Of a stretch of 64,000 bases of DNA, positions 38,182 through 47,011 are shown one piece after another. The stretch is from positions 1-64,000 of the forward strand of contig NZ_LFLZ01000018.1 in NCBI RefSeq assembly GCF_001189845.1, read 5' to 3'. Below the pieces are notes generated by a model. That model had not been told where the DNA came from, did no database searches, and was given only the letters and a program-made list of their open reading frames with translations. The position numbers were made by a program, and so were the translations under genes. How positions within the stretch are numbered: position 1 is the first letter of the stretch; the number at the start of each line of letters is the position of its first letter. The stretch is from Bradyrhizobium tropiciagri. GTDB taxonomy: Bacteria; Pseudomonadota; Alphaproteobacteria; Rhizobiales; Xanthobacteraceae.

Positions 38182-38723
38182 GAGGCGGTCTTTCTTCGGC
38201 GAGCCTCGTGCGGCCGGAGCAAACCGGGCGCCACGCAGACCCAAGATGAGACGTTGGAGAGGCCCGGATCGATAGTGTCATGATCCGGGTCGGGGCATGG
38301 CCGCTCAAGGTGGGCGCGGCCTAAGGCAGCAGCCCTTGGGGGTGCCGTTTGAACGGCCAGTTCACCAAGCGCTTTAGTCTGCGGGCGATCGAGTCAAGGC
38401 CTCATCCGCCATCCCGTAGATCATTGGATCCGTTGGCCCCTGACGTGTGGACACGGCATGGGGCGACAATCTCTGCGTGACGCCCCGGGCCGTATTGCCC
38501 CACCGGGACGTCCGCCAGCGTCGTCCGTCGCATCCCGGTCTCGCCGCCGATCTGAGGGCGCAACATTGCGGTTACTCCCAAACAGCCTCTCAACGCATTT
38601 TGGTTACCTCGGACTGTGCGCTGTTCAGCTAGCGAATTCAATGCCACTGTTAAGGCGTTCCAGTCAGAGCGAGCGCTGACTGTCGTGAGGTAGATCGGCC
38701 AGCATACGGAAGGGTTAATCGCC
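38182..38723. other. Intergenic, no gene supported
   Basis: About 540 bp between the HlyD gene and the second AsnB homologue. Frames here are short and overlap in all phases, without domain features. Confidence 0.4.
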
Positions 38724-40391
38724 TTGTGCGGCTTCGTTGGCATATTCGAATTTTCGGAATCGTTTGAAGCGGCGCGTAGCCGAGCGCTGGAGATGGCAAA
38801 GACGGTTAGACATCGCGGGCCGGACTGGAGTGGCATTTATTCCAGCGAACGCGCGATGCTCGCACACGAACGCCTCTCCATTGTCGATGTAGAGCACGGC
38901 GCCCAGCCCCTTCTCGACGTTACCGCGGGCCGGGTGTTGGCTGTGAACGGAGAGATCTACAATCATGTCGCTTTGCGCGACGCACTGAAGCTGCCGCACG
39001 CCTGGAAAACGAAATCGGACTGCGAGATCATCCTGTATCTCTACGACGAGTACGGACCAGCCTTGTGCAATATGCTGAGTGGCATTTTTGCGTTTGCCCT
39101 CTTCGACGAACATAGCGGCGATTTCTTCGTCGCCCGGGACCACATCGGCATAGTGCCGCTCTATATTGGATGGAGCGGGGACGGTGCAACTTACGTTGCC
39201 AGCGAAATGAAAGCTCTCGATCCGGTGTGCGAGACGATCCAGGAGTTTCCGCCGGGACATCATTATAGCAGCAAAGCCCGCGAGTTCGTCAGGTGGTATG
39301 ATCCACAGTGGGCGCATGCATTTCCAAACAAAAACGTGTCGTTGCACGAGCTCCGGGCGTCACTTGAAGCCGCGGTCAAACAGCAAATGATGTGCGACGT
39401 GCCTTACGGGGTGCTTATTTCTGGTGGGCTCGACTCTTCTCTTATCGCAGCGCTCGCAGCACGGCACCGCTTCAAGCGGATCGAGTCAGGGGAGACCGAG
39501 GAGGCCTGGTGGCCAAGACTACATTCGTTCTCCGTGGGTCTGGAAAACTCACCCGACATGAAGCATGCGCGAACGGTGGCGGCTCACATCGGCACGGTTC
39601 ATCATGAAGTTGTTTTTACTGTACAGGACGGACTGGACGCGTTGCCTGATGTCATCAGACACCTGGAGACCTTCGACGTCACCACCATTCGTGCTGGCAC
39701 GCCGATGTATCTCATGGCGCGTAAAATTAAGGCGATGGGCATCAAGATGGTGCTGTCTGGAGAAGGTGCCGACGAGGTATTTGGCGGCTATCTTTACTTC
39801 CATATGGCGCCATCAGCAGAAGAATTCCACGAGGAGACAGTTCGAAAGCTGTTTGCGCTGAGCAGGTACGATTGCTGCCGCGCGAACAAGGCGACGGCTG
39901 CTTGGGGGGTCGAAGCCCGAGTGCCCTTCCTGGACAAGGAATTCTTGGATTACGCGATGTCGATAAACCCCGCCGAAAAAATGTGCCCCGGTGCGAAGAT
40001 CGAAAAGGGCATATTGCGGGAAGCCTTTAGCGATCTGTTGCCGCAGGAGGTCTTGTGGCGTCAAAAGGAACAGTTTTCGGATGGGGTCGGGTACAGCTGG
40101 ATTGAGTGCCTGAAGAATCATGCCGAGAGTAAGGTCTCGGATCAGATGTTCGCAGAGGCGGGCATGCGCTTTCCGCAGCAAACGCCGACTTCGAAGGAAG
40201 GATACTTCTATAGGACTATCTTTGACAGCATTTTCAAGAATCCGACGGCCTGCTTAACTGTCCCCGTTGGTCCCTCGATCGCGTGTTCCACGCCGACTGC
40301 GTTTCTTTGGTCCCAGCAATTTGCGAGGATGGACGATCCATCTGGAAGGGCAGTGAAGGGAGTGCACATTCAGGCCATTGATGACGTTTGA
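38724..40391 (+). CDS. AsnB-type glutamine-dependent amidotransferase (second copy)
   Basis: 555 residues from a TTG start, which is the codon directly before the essential Cys (MCGFVGIF) of the glutaminase domain. Further motifs are TVRHRGPDWSGIY, VLAVNGEIYNHVALRD, the PP-loop LISGGLDSSLIAAL and LSGEGADEVFGGYLYF. The C-terminal VEARVPFLDKEFLDYAMSIN is conserved in true asparagine synthetases of the ~550-residue class, so this copy is closer to housekeeping AsnB than the 637-residue copy at 28854. A short purine patch (GGAAGGG) lies 10 bases upstream. It may supply asparagine or amidate a polymer component. Confidence 0.85.
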   Translation: MCGFVGIFEFSESFEAARSRALEMAKTVRHRGPDWSGIYSSERAMLAHERLSIVDVEHGAQPLLDVTAGRVLAVNGEIYNHVALRDALKLPHAWKTKSDCEIILYLYDEYGPALCNMLSGIFAFALFDEHSGDFFVARDHIGIVPLYIGWSGDGATYVASEMKALDPVCETIQEFPPGHHYSSKAREFVRWYDPQWAHAFPNKNVSLHELRASLEAAVKQQMMCDVPYGVLISGGLDSSLIAALAARHRFKRIESGETEEAWWPRLHSFSVGLENSPDMKHARTVAAHIGTVHHEVVFTVQDGLDALPDVIRHLETFDVTTIRAGTPMYLMARKIKAMGIKMVLSGEGADEVFGGYLYFHMAPSAEEFHEETVRKLFALSRYDCCRANKATAAWGVEARVPFLDKEFLDYAMSINPAEKMCPGAKIEKGILREAFSDLLPQEVLWRQKEQFSDGVGYSWIECLKNHAESKVSDQMFAEAGMRFPQQTPTSKEGYFYRTIFDSIFKNPTACLTVPVGPSIACSTPTAFLWSQQFARMDDPSGRAVKGVHIQAIDDV

Positions 40392-40410
40392 GCAGTCAAC
40401 TTATTTCGGC

Positions 40411-40452
40411 TAAAGCATGATCCGGAAAAGTGCGAAGCGGTTATCCGAAAAG
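40411..40452. repeat. REP-like dispersed repeat, copy 1
   Basis: TAAAGCATGATCCGGAAAAG is followed by TGCGAAGCGG and TTATCCGAAAA. The same string, with few changes, occurs at 48233-48275. The halves CCGGAAAAG and CTTTTCGGA-like are inverted, giving a hairpin. This is a repeat type scattered through Bradyrhizobium-like genomes. Confidence 0.75.
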
Positions 40453-40474
40453 GCAGGCGGCAGCGGCCAATAGT

Positions 40475-41641
40475 TCAGTTTGCATTTGCCGACCCGAATA
40501 GCCGCAGTTTCTTTTTTGGAAGGTTCGCAGCAATCGTTCGTAGCGTCCGTTTGGCATCGCGGAGCTTCGCCTCGATGTGGCGCTCTGGACCGTCTCGGCT
40601 TATTGCGATCCACTTCATCGCATACTCGTTATTTGCCAGATGGGCCTTGTGCCCAGCGCCGCCAGCCAGGAAGTCGTAGCCGCGTTCTCCGCGTGAAATG
40701 CTTTCCTCAATGGCCAGCACATGGCTCACCAGCCCGGGCTTAAGGCGGCCATCGCTTTCATAAAGAAAGCCGCTTTGGTAGTTCAGGACGCGGCCGTCAT
40801 GCACGAAATTGTACACGACTCCGATCGTCTGGCCGCCAACCAACGTCCGTGAGATGCGGACCGCCCCTGTAGGAATGCCGCGTGCGATCAACTCCTCGTG
40901 GAACGGACGGAAGCCCGGATTTGCGAAAGCCCCCTTGCGTCCCCATCGCGACCGATGAAAGTCGCTCAGCAAGTCGAACGCAGCCAGGGCCTCCGTTGTG
41001 GTTTCCATGATCCGGAATTCAAGGGGACCTCGCTCGGCATACAACCTCATGGCACGGCTCACGGCCTGGCGAGTGCTGCGGCCCAGGGTGGCACGATAAT
41101 CCTTGTTTCGTTGACGGGCCTTCGCGAAATCAACCCATAAGGCCGTATCAGCCTGTTTCACTTCGCTAACGAGCCCGGCCCGGCCCGCGGCACGGCAAGC
41201 GATTAGTTCGAGATCCGCATCAATTCCGGAAAGAACCAACTGATCCGCGCGAGGTAGGCGGGATGTCAACGCGTCGAGGCCTGCCGGAATAATGGTGTCC
41301 GGTTGCTCTGCGAGAATACCATTGCACTCGATGAATAGTCTGTCGAAACGGGTATCTCCCGATTCATTTAGCAGCCAACGTGCCCGCGCATGCGGCCCAA
41401 GACTCCAGGCTCTCCGCCGGCAGATAACCGCCAACCCAACGATCCTGCCTGACGCGCGAGCTACGAGGACGTGCGGTTGCGTGCCATCCGGTATATGCCG
41501 CAACCAGGTGCCGATCCAGAGCCAAGACAAAAAGAACGAGTGAGTGGCCCGAGCTTCGAGTTCCTTCCACGCGGCTTCAAGCCAGGCAATATTGTTCAAT
41601 GGCTCCAGTCTAACATCCGGGACCGGATCGGGCATGCTCAT
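40475..41641 (-). CDS. GNAT-fold acetyltransferase, CelD/BcsL-like (Acetyltransf_6)
   Basis: 388 residues. The N-terminal half has AWLEAAWKELEARATHSFFLSW, LVARASGRIVGLAVI and RWLLNESGDTRFD, a pattern of CelD/BcsL proteins from cellulose and EPS loci. The C-terminal half holds the GNAT core (FDLLSDFHRSRWGRKGAFAN; VRISRTLVGGQTIGVVYNFV; LNYQSGFLYE; GYDFLAGGAGHKAHLAN). The group is thought to acylate sugars or precursors in the cytoplasm. It is convergent with the AsnB gene, with a REP-like repeat between them. Confidence 0.82.
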   Translation of the reverse strand: MSMPDPVPDVRLEPLNNIAWLEAAWKELEARATHSFFLSWLWIGTWLRHIPDGTQPHVLVARASGRIVGLAVICRRRAWSLGPHARARWLLNESGDTRFDRLFIECNGILAEQPDTIIPAGLDALTSRLPRADQLVLSGIDADLELIACRAAGRAGLVSEVKQADTALWVDFAKARQRNKDYRATLGRSTRQAVSRAMRLYAERGPLEFRIMETTTEALAAFDLLSDFHRSRWGRKGAFANPGFRPFHEELIARGIPTGAVRISRTLVGGQTIGVVYNFVHDGRVLNYQSGFLYESDGRLKPGLVSHVLAIEESISRGERGYDFLAGGAGHKAHLANNEYAMKWIAISRDGPERHIEAKLRDAKRTLRTIAANLPKKKLRLFGSANAN

Positions 41642-41836
41642 TTTGGTTCAACGCCACAAGACCGCAAACGTGCCTTGATGAAAGAAAAGGGATCTTGCCG
41701 CAATGGTCGCACATCATCCCCTAATGGGTGGTCCGGCCTGGTCACGCACGTATCCTTCTGGCAGCCACGTCGGTGGGTGCTTCTGGCCGTTGCCTCGGCG
41801 GAGGCGGATATCGGAAGTATATCGGAAATTCGAACC

Positions 41837-41917
41837 ATGTGCGGACGCTTTCTGATTACCCACGGGGGCTTCCCGCCACGGCGCCTTCGGAGTGACTGTG
41901 TCGATGTGGTGCGGTGA
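41837..41917 (+). pseudogene. Possible remnant of an SRAP/YedK (HMCES-like) gene start
   Basis: The 26-codon stretch opens MCGRFLIT, the highly conserved N-terminus of SRAP proteins with the catalytic Cys2, then loses similarity and stops. Too short to be functional; probably a truncated duplicate. The rest of 41642-41987 holds nothing recognisable. Confidence 0.35.
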
Positions 41918-41987
41918 TCGGCTGGGCTCTCGGCTGGCGTCGATGCTTCCGCCCGGCGTCTGACGCCTTGACTCTGTCCGCGCACGA

Positions 41988-42479
41988 CTACGATGGTCGA
42001 GATAGAGCCTGAACCGAGGTCAAGAACGCTCCGAGTTGCTCAACCAAATCTGCGGCGATTGACTTGTCGACCATAAGAATTGCGGTACCCGGTGTCTTGT
42101 CGGATGACCACGTGCCTTGAGCCGAGATCGCAGCATGATCGGAGCGGACCTTCACAAGCACGCGAGCTCTCGTCACATTGAGACGCTCACCGACGAGCTT
42201 GGTCCCTTCCACGGAGCCGCCAGCAGTTTGCCTGCCAACTGCGACGGGCGAAACCTCTAGTATCGCCTGGGCCAACCAGATCGCATGCTTGTAGGGAATC
42301 GTCCAAATTGCCGAGCCATAGTCGGCGTCAACATCAACTTCAAATGCTAGTCCGTCATCGGAGCTCTCAATGCCGCGAAAATCCTTGATGGTCTGTCGCT
42401 CAAGCGTGCCGTCTCTGTTGGTCAACGCAGGCCTCAATCTCTGGCTTTTGCGGTGTAGGTATCGCTGTTTCGAATCCAA
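41988..42479 (-). CDS. Hypothetical protein, possible PilZ-like or beta-rich domain
   Basis: 163 residues from TTG 42479; no stronger start is visible. The sequence is balanced, with beta-strand-rich stretches (AFEVDVDADYGSAIWTIPYK; RARVLVKVRSDHAAIS) and a C-terminal helix (ADLVEQLGAFLTSVQAL). No catalytic motif or membrane segment is seen and I do not recognise the family. Codon choice is in keeping with a real gene. No operon partner. Confidence 0.55.
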   Translation of the reverse strand: MDSKQRYLHRKSQRLRPALTNRDGTLERQTIKDFRGIESSDDGLAFEVDVDADYGSAIWTIPYKHAIWLAQAILEVSPVAVGRQTAGGSVEGTKLVGERLNVTRARVLVKVRSDHAAISAQGTWSSDKTPGTAILMVDKSIAADLVEQLGAFLTSVQALSRPS

Positions 42480-43129
42480 CCCATTTTCGAGCGAGCTGAT
42501 CGCCCCGCAATTGGGCGGGACCGTCGCTCCTTAAGCCGGAGCGGCGATCCCTTATCGCGAGATATGCTTGGTCGGGCTGTAGTTATCCGCCAATTCGCAC
42601 GACTGGGGACAACGTAAATCAGCAAGTGCCTGCGGCAATTGCCATTTTGAACTAGTCGTAACCAACAGATCCGACAACGGGTTGCCTGTTGGGGCAAAGG
42701 TGGTAGCGCGCTGCAACAATTGCAAAATCCTGGTGACGGAATTCAGCAGAGAGATGTGACGTCATGAGTCGAGGTTGGCCGCTACAATCTCCGGAAGCTC
42801 CCATAGCCCCGGCTCGCCCCCTGAGCTGAGGCTCGCCGCGCGAAAGGCGTCGTTGTCCGCTCGACCAGGGGCGTTGCTGAGGCGACGCACCAGTAGATTC
42901 AGTCGCGCCTTGGCCGCGAAAATGAAGAGGCCGCCAACTCCTGATCCATTTGCAGGAAGTATCGCAGATCGACTTTAAGGAGCAGTTGTTCGGCTTATCC
43001 GGTGACCAACTGCTTCTGTGCAGGCGGCTGAAACACGGACAGCGCCCCTGTCGGCACTGTCCAAGTTAGGCCATGCGCTGGAACGGATTAGAACATTGAC
43101 GCACCATCATTGGAACAACAATTCCCCGT
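42480..43129. other. Intergenic, no gene supported
   Basis: 650 bp with short frames only (for example 42775-42978), none with a motif or convincing ribosome site. Confidence 0.4.
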
Positions 43130-43218
43130 GTAACTCTGACGGGGTGGGTTCAGGCCCCCAAGCCTCGCACCCCGGCAACGGCCCCGGTCTATCGCCCAAG
43201 ATCGGGGCTGTTTCTTTT
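43130..43218 (+). ncRNA. Candidate small RNA with intrinsic terminator
   Basis: CGGGGTG (43140-43146) pairs perfectly with CACCCCG (43168-43174), enclosing a small AGGC/GCCT inner stem. It is followed by GGCCCCG (43180) pairing with CGGGGCT (43203-43209) and the tail TGTTTCTTTT, a good rho-independent terminator. No protein gene precedes it on this strand within 600 bp, so it may end a small RNA. Confidence 0.4.
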
Positions 43219-43452
43219 CAAGGGAGCGGCGGCCTGTAGCGCGCTCACCGGGAGGCAACAGTCTTCTAACCCTGAAGGGGTAGCCCGCCAGCACGGGCCG
43301 TGCACGGTCTCGCTAAACTGGCGCGTGCATCCCTTCCTCACGGCAATAATCCGATACGCAGGCGGTGCTGACTGAAGGGTGTAAGCAGTGTATTCTAGCT
43401 TCAACACACCAGCCGGTGCGAAGCACGACGCTCGTGTCTGAGAAGCTGAGCA

Positions 43453-43671
43453 ATGACCTCGATGCCGTGGATGTGGCACTGGTGGATTTTTCTAGGCGCT
43501 TCCGTCCTTGGTACGCTTGCGGCGAGGAGCCTCTTTGAGGAGAGGAGAGCTCAAAGCGGAGACATGTTTGTGTCCCTGCGGCCGACCAACTACGCCGACC
43601 TTTGTCGGTGGCTAGCGATGGGCGCCCTGTTTGGCGTGGTTATCGCCTGTATTGCCGGTTTCCTGAGGTGA
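43453..43671 (+). CDS. Small membrane protein (72 aa), hypothetical
   Basis: Two hydrophobic segments (WWIFLGASVLGTLAA at ~10-24; LAMGALFGVVIACIAGF at ~54-70) flank a charged loop. GAGAAGC lies nine bases before the ATG. No family recognised. Confidence 0.5.
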   Translation: MTSMPWMWHWWIFLGASVLGTLAARSLFEERRAQSGDMFVSLRPTNYADLCRWLAMGALFGVVIACIAGFLR

Positions 43672-43819
43672 AAGAGGGCTGCACGCCTACCAAGGGCAGG
43701 GAAGTGGGGGCTTGCTGCCGGGCGTAGCTTTCGGATGTGAAGGCGTTCACAAGAGTATTGCAAACCCGGCGCTATACTTCCGCAGACTATTGCCCATTAT
43801 TTTATTGCTGACGGAATTC

Positions 43820-43939
43820 ATGGCAAGGCCTTTGGCGGTTGTTGCAATCGTGCTTGCAGTTCTGGCGGCGGTGCGAGGCCAGCCCAACGAGCTTGTTCTG
43901 CTGCCGACGAAGCCGATGCCGGCGGTTCTTATTCCGTGA
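43820..43939 (+). CDS. Small putative exported peptide (39 aa)
   Basis: MARPLAVVAIVLAVLAAVRG is signal-peptide-like, followed by a short mature part ending PMPAVLIP. ACGGAA precedes the ATG. The reading is plausible but unsupported by homology visible to me. Confidence 0.35.
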   Translation: MARPLAVVAIVLAVLAAVRGQPNELVLLPTKPMPAVLIP

Positions 43940-44021
43940 TGGATCCAGTTTTGACTCTAGACGCGGCCCATAGAACAGCGTCGCTGACGGGCAACACGTC
44001 TCCTTTGACGAAGAGGCTGAC

Positions 44022-44213
44022 ATGGAAGAATACCAGATTGCGCTGTTGCGGACGCACGAGCGAAACATCGAGCGCTATCGAGGACTACTACGTACCAAAC
44101 TCAATGACGTTGAAATTCGCTTTGTTGAACGACGGCTGTCGGAAGAGCGTTTTGCTGTCGAGATGCTCAAGGTTGCGGGCCGAGAGGAAGTTTCATCGAA
44201 TCAGCTCGATTAA
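44022..44213 (+). CDS. Small helical hypothetical protein (63 aa)
   Basis: Starts MEEYQIALLRTHERNIERYR after a good ribosome site (GAAGAGG) and is almost entirely charged alpha-helix (VERRLSEERFAVEML). Proteins of this kind and size are common in Bradyrhizobium-like genomes. Function unknown. Confidence 0.6.
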   Translation: MEEYQIALLRTHERNIERYRGLLRTKLNDVEIRFVERRLSEERFAVEMLKVAGREEVSSNQLD

Positions 44214-44270
44214 TTAGAAGCAGTCTCGGTCGGCTGCGCGGCAGGATCTTGTTTCCGCTTAGGGAAAGTT

Positions 44271-44462
44271 ATGTCGGATATATTGATCCGCTGCGTTGAG
44301 ACAGGAAAACCCGTGCAGACAGGGTTAGATACTGAAACGGTCGTATTGGAGACGCTCCCAAGCATTGAGCTTCGCGTCCGGTGCCCACATTGTACACAAA
44401 CACATTTTTGGCGACCCGCAGAGGCCTGGGTCTACGACGGCAAACACTCGACGTCACATTAG
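44271..44462 (+). CDS. Small zinc-ribbon-like hypothetical protein (63 aa)
   Basis: MSDILIRCVETGKPVQTG opens the protein and RCPHCTQTHFW supplies a CxxC plus His, suggesting a small metal-binding knuckle (first Cys at residue 8). AGGGAAAG precedes the ATG. Many rhizobial genomes carry similar short proteins. No function known. Confidence 0.65.
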   Translation: MSDILIRCVETGKPVQTGLDTETVVLETLPSIELRVRCPHCTQTHFWRPAEAWVYDGKHSTSH

Positions 44463-44623
44463 GGTCTACGCGCGGGTGGAAATCCGATGATCCTGTTCAC
44501 CGGGTCACAAGCCGGACCTGCGACAAACGACAAGCGTCGGCCAAAGCGTTTGAGTGCACGCGTTAGGCGAAGCCCAAGTATGGCCGGATGGCCCACATAT
44601 CGTCGCCAAGGCTCTCGCGGCCC

Positions 44624-44710
44624 TCAAGGCGTGTGGAGGGCGTCATACGCGTGGGCACCAAAGATAGCCGCGCTGACGCACAGCAGCCCGACAATGGTCA
44701 TCGCCACCAT
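44624..44710 (-). CDS. Very small single-span membrane protein (28 aa)
   Basis: ATG 44710 follows GGGGAAG at good spacing on the minus strand. The product MVAMTIVGLLCVSAAIFGAH then AYDALHTP is one hydrophobic helix with a short polar tail. Resembles tiny membrane proteins with FxAHAxDA endings seen in this genus. Confidence 0.4.
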   Translation of the reverse strand: MVAMTIVGLLCVSAAIFGAHAYDALHTP

Positions 44711-45311
44711 GACACTTCCCCTTGTGGTTTTGCGGAAGTGGTATCGGCAAAATGTTTCAGCCCGGTTTCGTCAGTTGGTCAATATGGTGTCACGACCGGC
44801 CCGGCGGGGCCCTGGTCTTCAGCTCGGGGCCCTGAAATCCCCCAGCGCCGGAAATCTGCCAAAAATCAACTCGGTCAACTGTGGCTTGGTTCACACAGAA
44901 TTAGGAAGAGCCGGCGCCAGGGCCCGTGCGCCAGCTCCTCCTGAAACGTGACCGTCTTCTACGTTCCCAATCGGTCCCGTCCCATGAGAAGCGTGCGCTG
45001 GTTTGGTTGCTGAATTTGCTAGCGGCGCAAGAACAATGAAGCGCCCTACGTCAAGGTCGCTCTCGTTTGTCTATTGTTTGGTGACGGCGTTGCCCTCTGG
45101 TGCAATCCTGCATTTGTGGGCCATTGGGCCAAGTGAGGTCAGATATCGGCGCGGTTCGATCCAAATCCACCGCCAGAAACCGTGAGCAGGAATCTCACTA
45201 CGTGAAGCGCGTCGCCGGCGTCGAGTTGGTCGCGACGGGCCGACCGCCGCGGTCGTTAGTAGAAACACAATCTTTCGCGCGCAACATCGATCAAATTTGC
45301 ATTGGTTATTG

Positions 45312-45578
45312 ATGGGCTCGGAAATGATTGCCTTTCCAGACAGGCGAAAGTCTGTACGTAATCCATCACTGGATAATGCCTTAATCAGGTTTGGTGACTT
45401 GTCGCTATGCTGTGTCGTCGGCGACATCACAGAGAATTGCGCGTCGCTGAAGGCGGATGATCCGCCATCGCCCCTTCCTGACCAATTCATGCTTATCGTT
45501 CCGCCTAGCAAGACTTACTTCTGCAAAGTCGTTTGGCGAAAGCGCGGATGGGTTGGCGTTGCGTTCGTTGCCGAGTGA
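45312..45578 (+). CDS. PilZ-like domain protein
   Basis: 88 residues from ATG 45312 (five more if 45297 is used). DRRKSVRNPSLDNALIRFG, then CCVVGDITENCASLKADDP, FMLIVPPSKTYFCKVVWRKR and GWVGVAF follow the usual PilZ strand order. The RxxxR c-di-GMP switch is only partly present (RRKSVRN) and the DxSxxG motif reads DITENCA, so ligand binding is uncertain. In alphaproteobacteria many such short PilZ proteins have no known role. It stands alone between small genes. Confidence 0.62.
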   Translation: MGSEMIAFPDRRKSVRNPSLDNALIRFGDLSLCCVVGDITENCASLKADDPPSPLPDQFMLIVPPSKTYFCKVVWRKRGWVGVAFVAE

Positions 45579-45900
45579 TACGAACGGCAGAAAGCGCGAA
45601 TGCAATGTTTGAAGATCCGCGCGGCTAGCAAACCTCACGCGCTGCCGGATGCCTGGCCTATGCTATCGCGCTTGGATTTCAGCGGGACGTCTTAGACAAC
45701 AAAATTTGCAAGGAGAGAACGTGTTGGCTCGCTTGCCGGACAAGGCAGCCACGCCACTGTTCCGGCTCGTCGTGAACACTTCGGATATATTGCTAGGCAT
45801 TGACAGGAAGCCGAGAGTGCCGCTCGTTTCGGCAAGGCAGTTGCGCCATCCGGAGGATCAGGTAGGCCGCTGAACCAACAACCGGCCGCAACGGCGCCGC

Positions 45901-46101
45901 TTAATTGGGCATTAGTTCCGGCGAGGACAGCTGCCGGCTTAGACATGCACTTGTCTCGGCGTGTCGAGCGAGCTTTATCAGTGCCTCTTTGGCGGCGCAT
46001 GGGGCCAGTGCCGCGGCCTCGTTCCGCAACTCTCTCGCTCGTTCTGCGAGTCGTGCTTCGAGGCTGTCCGTCCAAACCACGCGGCGGCGTAATTGTCCCA
46101 T
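45901..46101 (-). CDS. Small helical hypothetical protein (66 aa)
   Basis: From ATG 46101 (AAGGA eight bases upstream): MGQLRRRVVWTDSLEARLAE, a charged helix ending SSPELMPN. The layout matches a family of ~65-residue proteins frequent in Bradyrhizobium. Function unknown. Confidence 0.6.
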   Translation of the reverse strand: MGQLRRRVVWTDSLEARLAERARELRNEAAALAPCAAKEALIKLARHAETSACLSRQLSSPELMPN

Positions 46102-46784
46102 GTGCTTTTCCTTTTCAGGTCCCACCAGGAACTTTGGATCGCAAGCGTTAACCGCGCGTAAAAGTTCCCTCGGAGGTGTTTTGGGGCGCCAAGACGGCGC
46201 GAAGAGGGCGCCAAATAGGACAAATTGCGGATTGCTTGGCAGACAGCGTTGGTGGCCGAGATTCGGTCGATGGGCTTGGCGGATCCAGGCGACGGGGGGG
46301 CGTTTTCATGCCGGCTCGAGCGCCGCTCGCGCCTGCTGTGATCTACAACAGACGTCGGAGAATGTAGTTCGTCACAGATAGTGTGTCGATCGCGCAACGT
46401 CTCGATAGTTCTGCTGAGCATCCGACGTGTTTAGGCTTCACGTCGTGGCGAATTCATCGTCTAATAATGGCGGACCTTCGGCGGCGATTTTATTTCCAAA
46501 ACGTTCATTTGAGATCGGGTCCAGGAGGTCGCTGTCCAGCGCCAGCGGCCTCTTCGTTTTGCTTCATTGGATTGCGAGAACCCGTCCGATGCCGATACAG
46601 GTGTGGGCCGTTGCCGCTTCGATCGGCTGGACAACTGTCGTGGGCGCGATTCTGCTATGTGATTTTCGGCCCCGGCTAACTTGGCAAAGCCGCAATGTGT
46701 TACGCTATCGCTCTACGACCGGTGGCGCCCGGGACACGACATAGACCGACAGTTGGCCTCTCCTAATTGTCGCCATGCGAGCTC
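46102..46784. other. Intergenic, no gene confidently supported
   Basis: 680 bp. A short hydrophobic frame beginning MPIQVWAVAASIGWTTVVGA near 46589 could encode a tiny membrane protein but lacks a clear ribosome site. Confidence 0.35.
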
Positions 46785-46815
46785 ATTTTTTTCGCCATAC
46801 TCCTTAATTAACCAT
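46785..46815 (+). promoter_or_regulatory. Shared promoter motif, copy B
   Basis: A seven-T tract followed by CGCCATACTCCTTAATTAACC, about 200-225 bp before the lyase start at 47012. Same order and spacing as copy A upstream of the paralogue, and similar to copy C before the exporter. Confidence 0.6.
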
Positions 46816-46850
46816 CCAAGCCTAGCAGCTGGGGATGGGCGATTCGCACT

Positions 46851-46903
46851 GCATTGGAATGTGCTCGTAGTTGATCCTGCGTTGCATTGAAATCTGCTCG
46901 TAG
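46851..46903 (+). promoter_or_regulatory. Leader direct repeat, copy B (two 20-mers, 33-bp period)
   Basis: The 20-mers at 46851-46870 and 46884-46903 differ at only two positions; both begin GCATTG and end GCTCGTAG. They occupy the same place as the repeat at 31542. The 33-bp start-to-start distance suggests tandem binding sites. Confidence 0.6.
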
Positions 46904-47011
46904 CGCAAGGCGTTGCGAGCGCGTGGTACGTCGCGCGCCTTCGCTGCGCGGCCGTGAATTCCTTTGTAAGCGTCAAAAGAGAAGCATCTCTGCGACCCAT
47001 GGAGACCTGAA

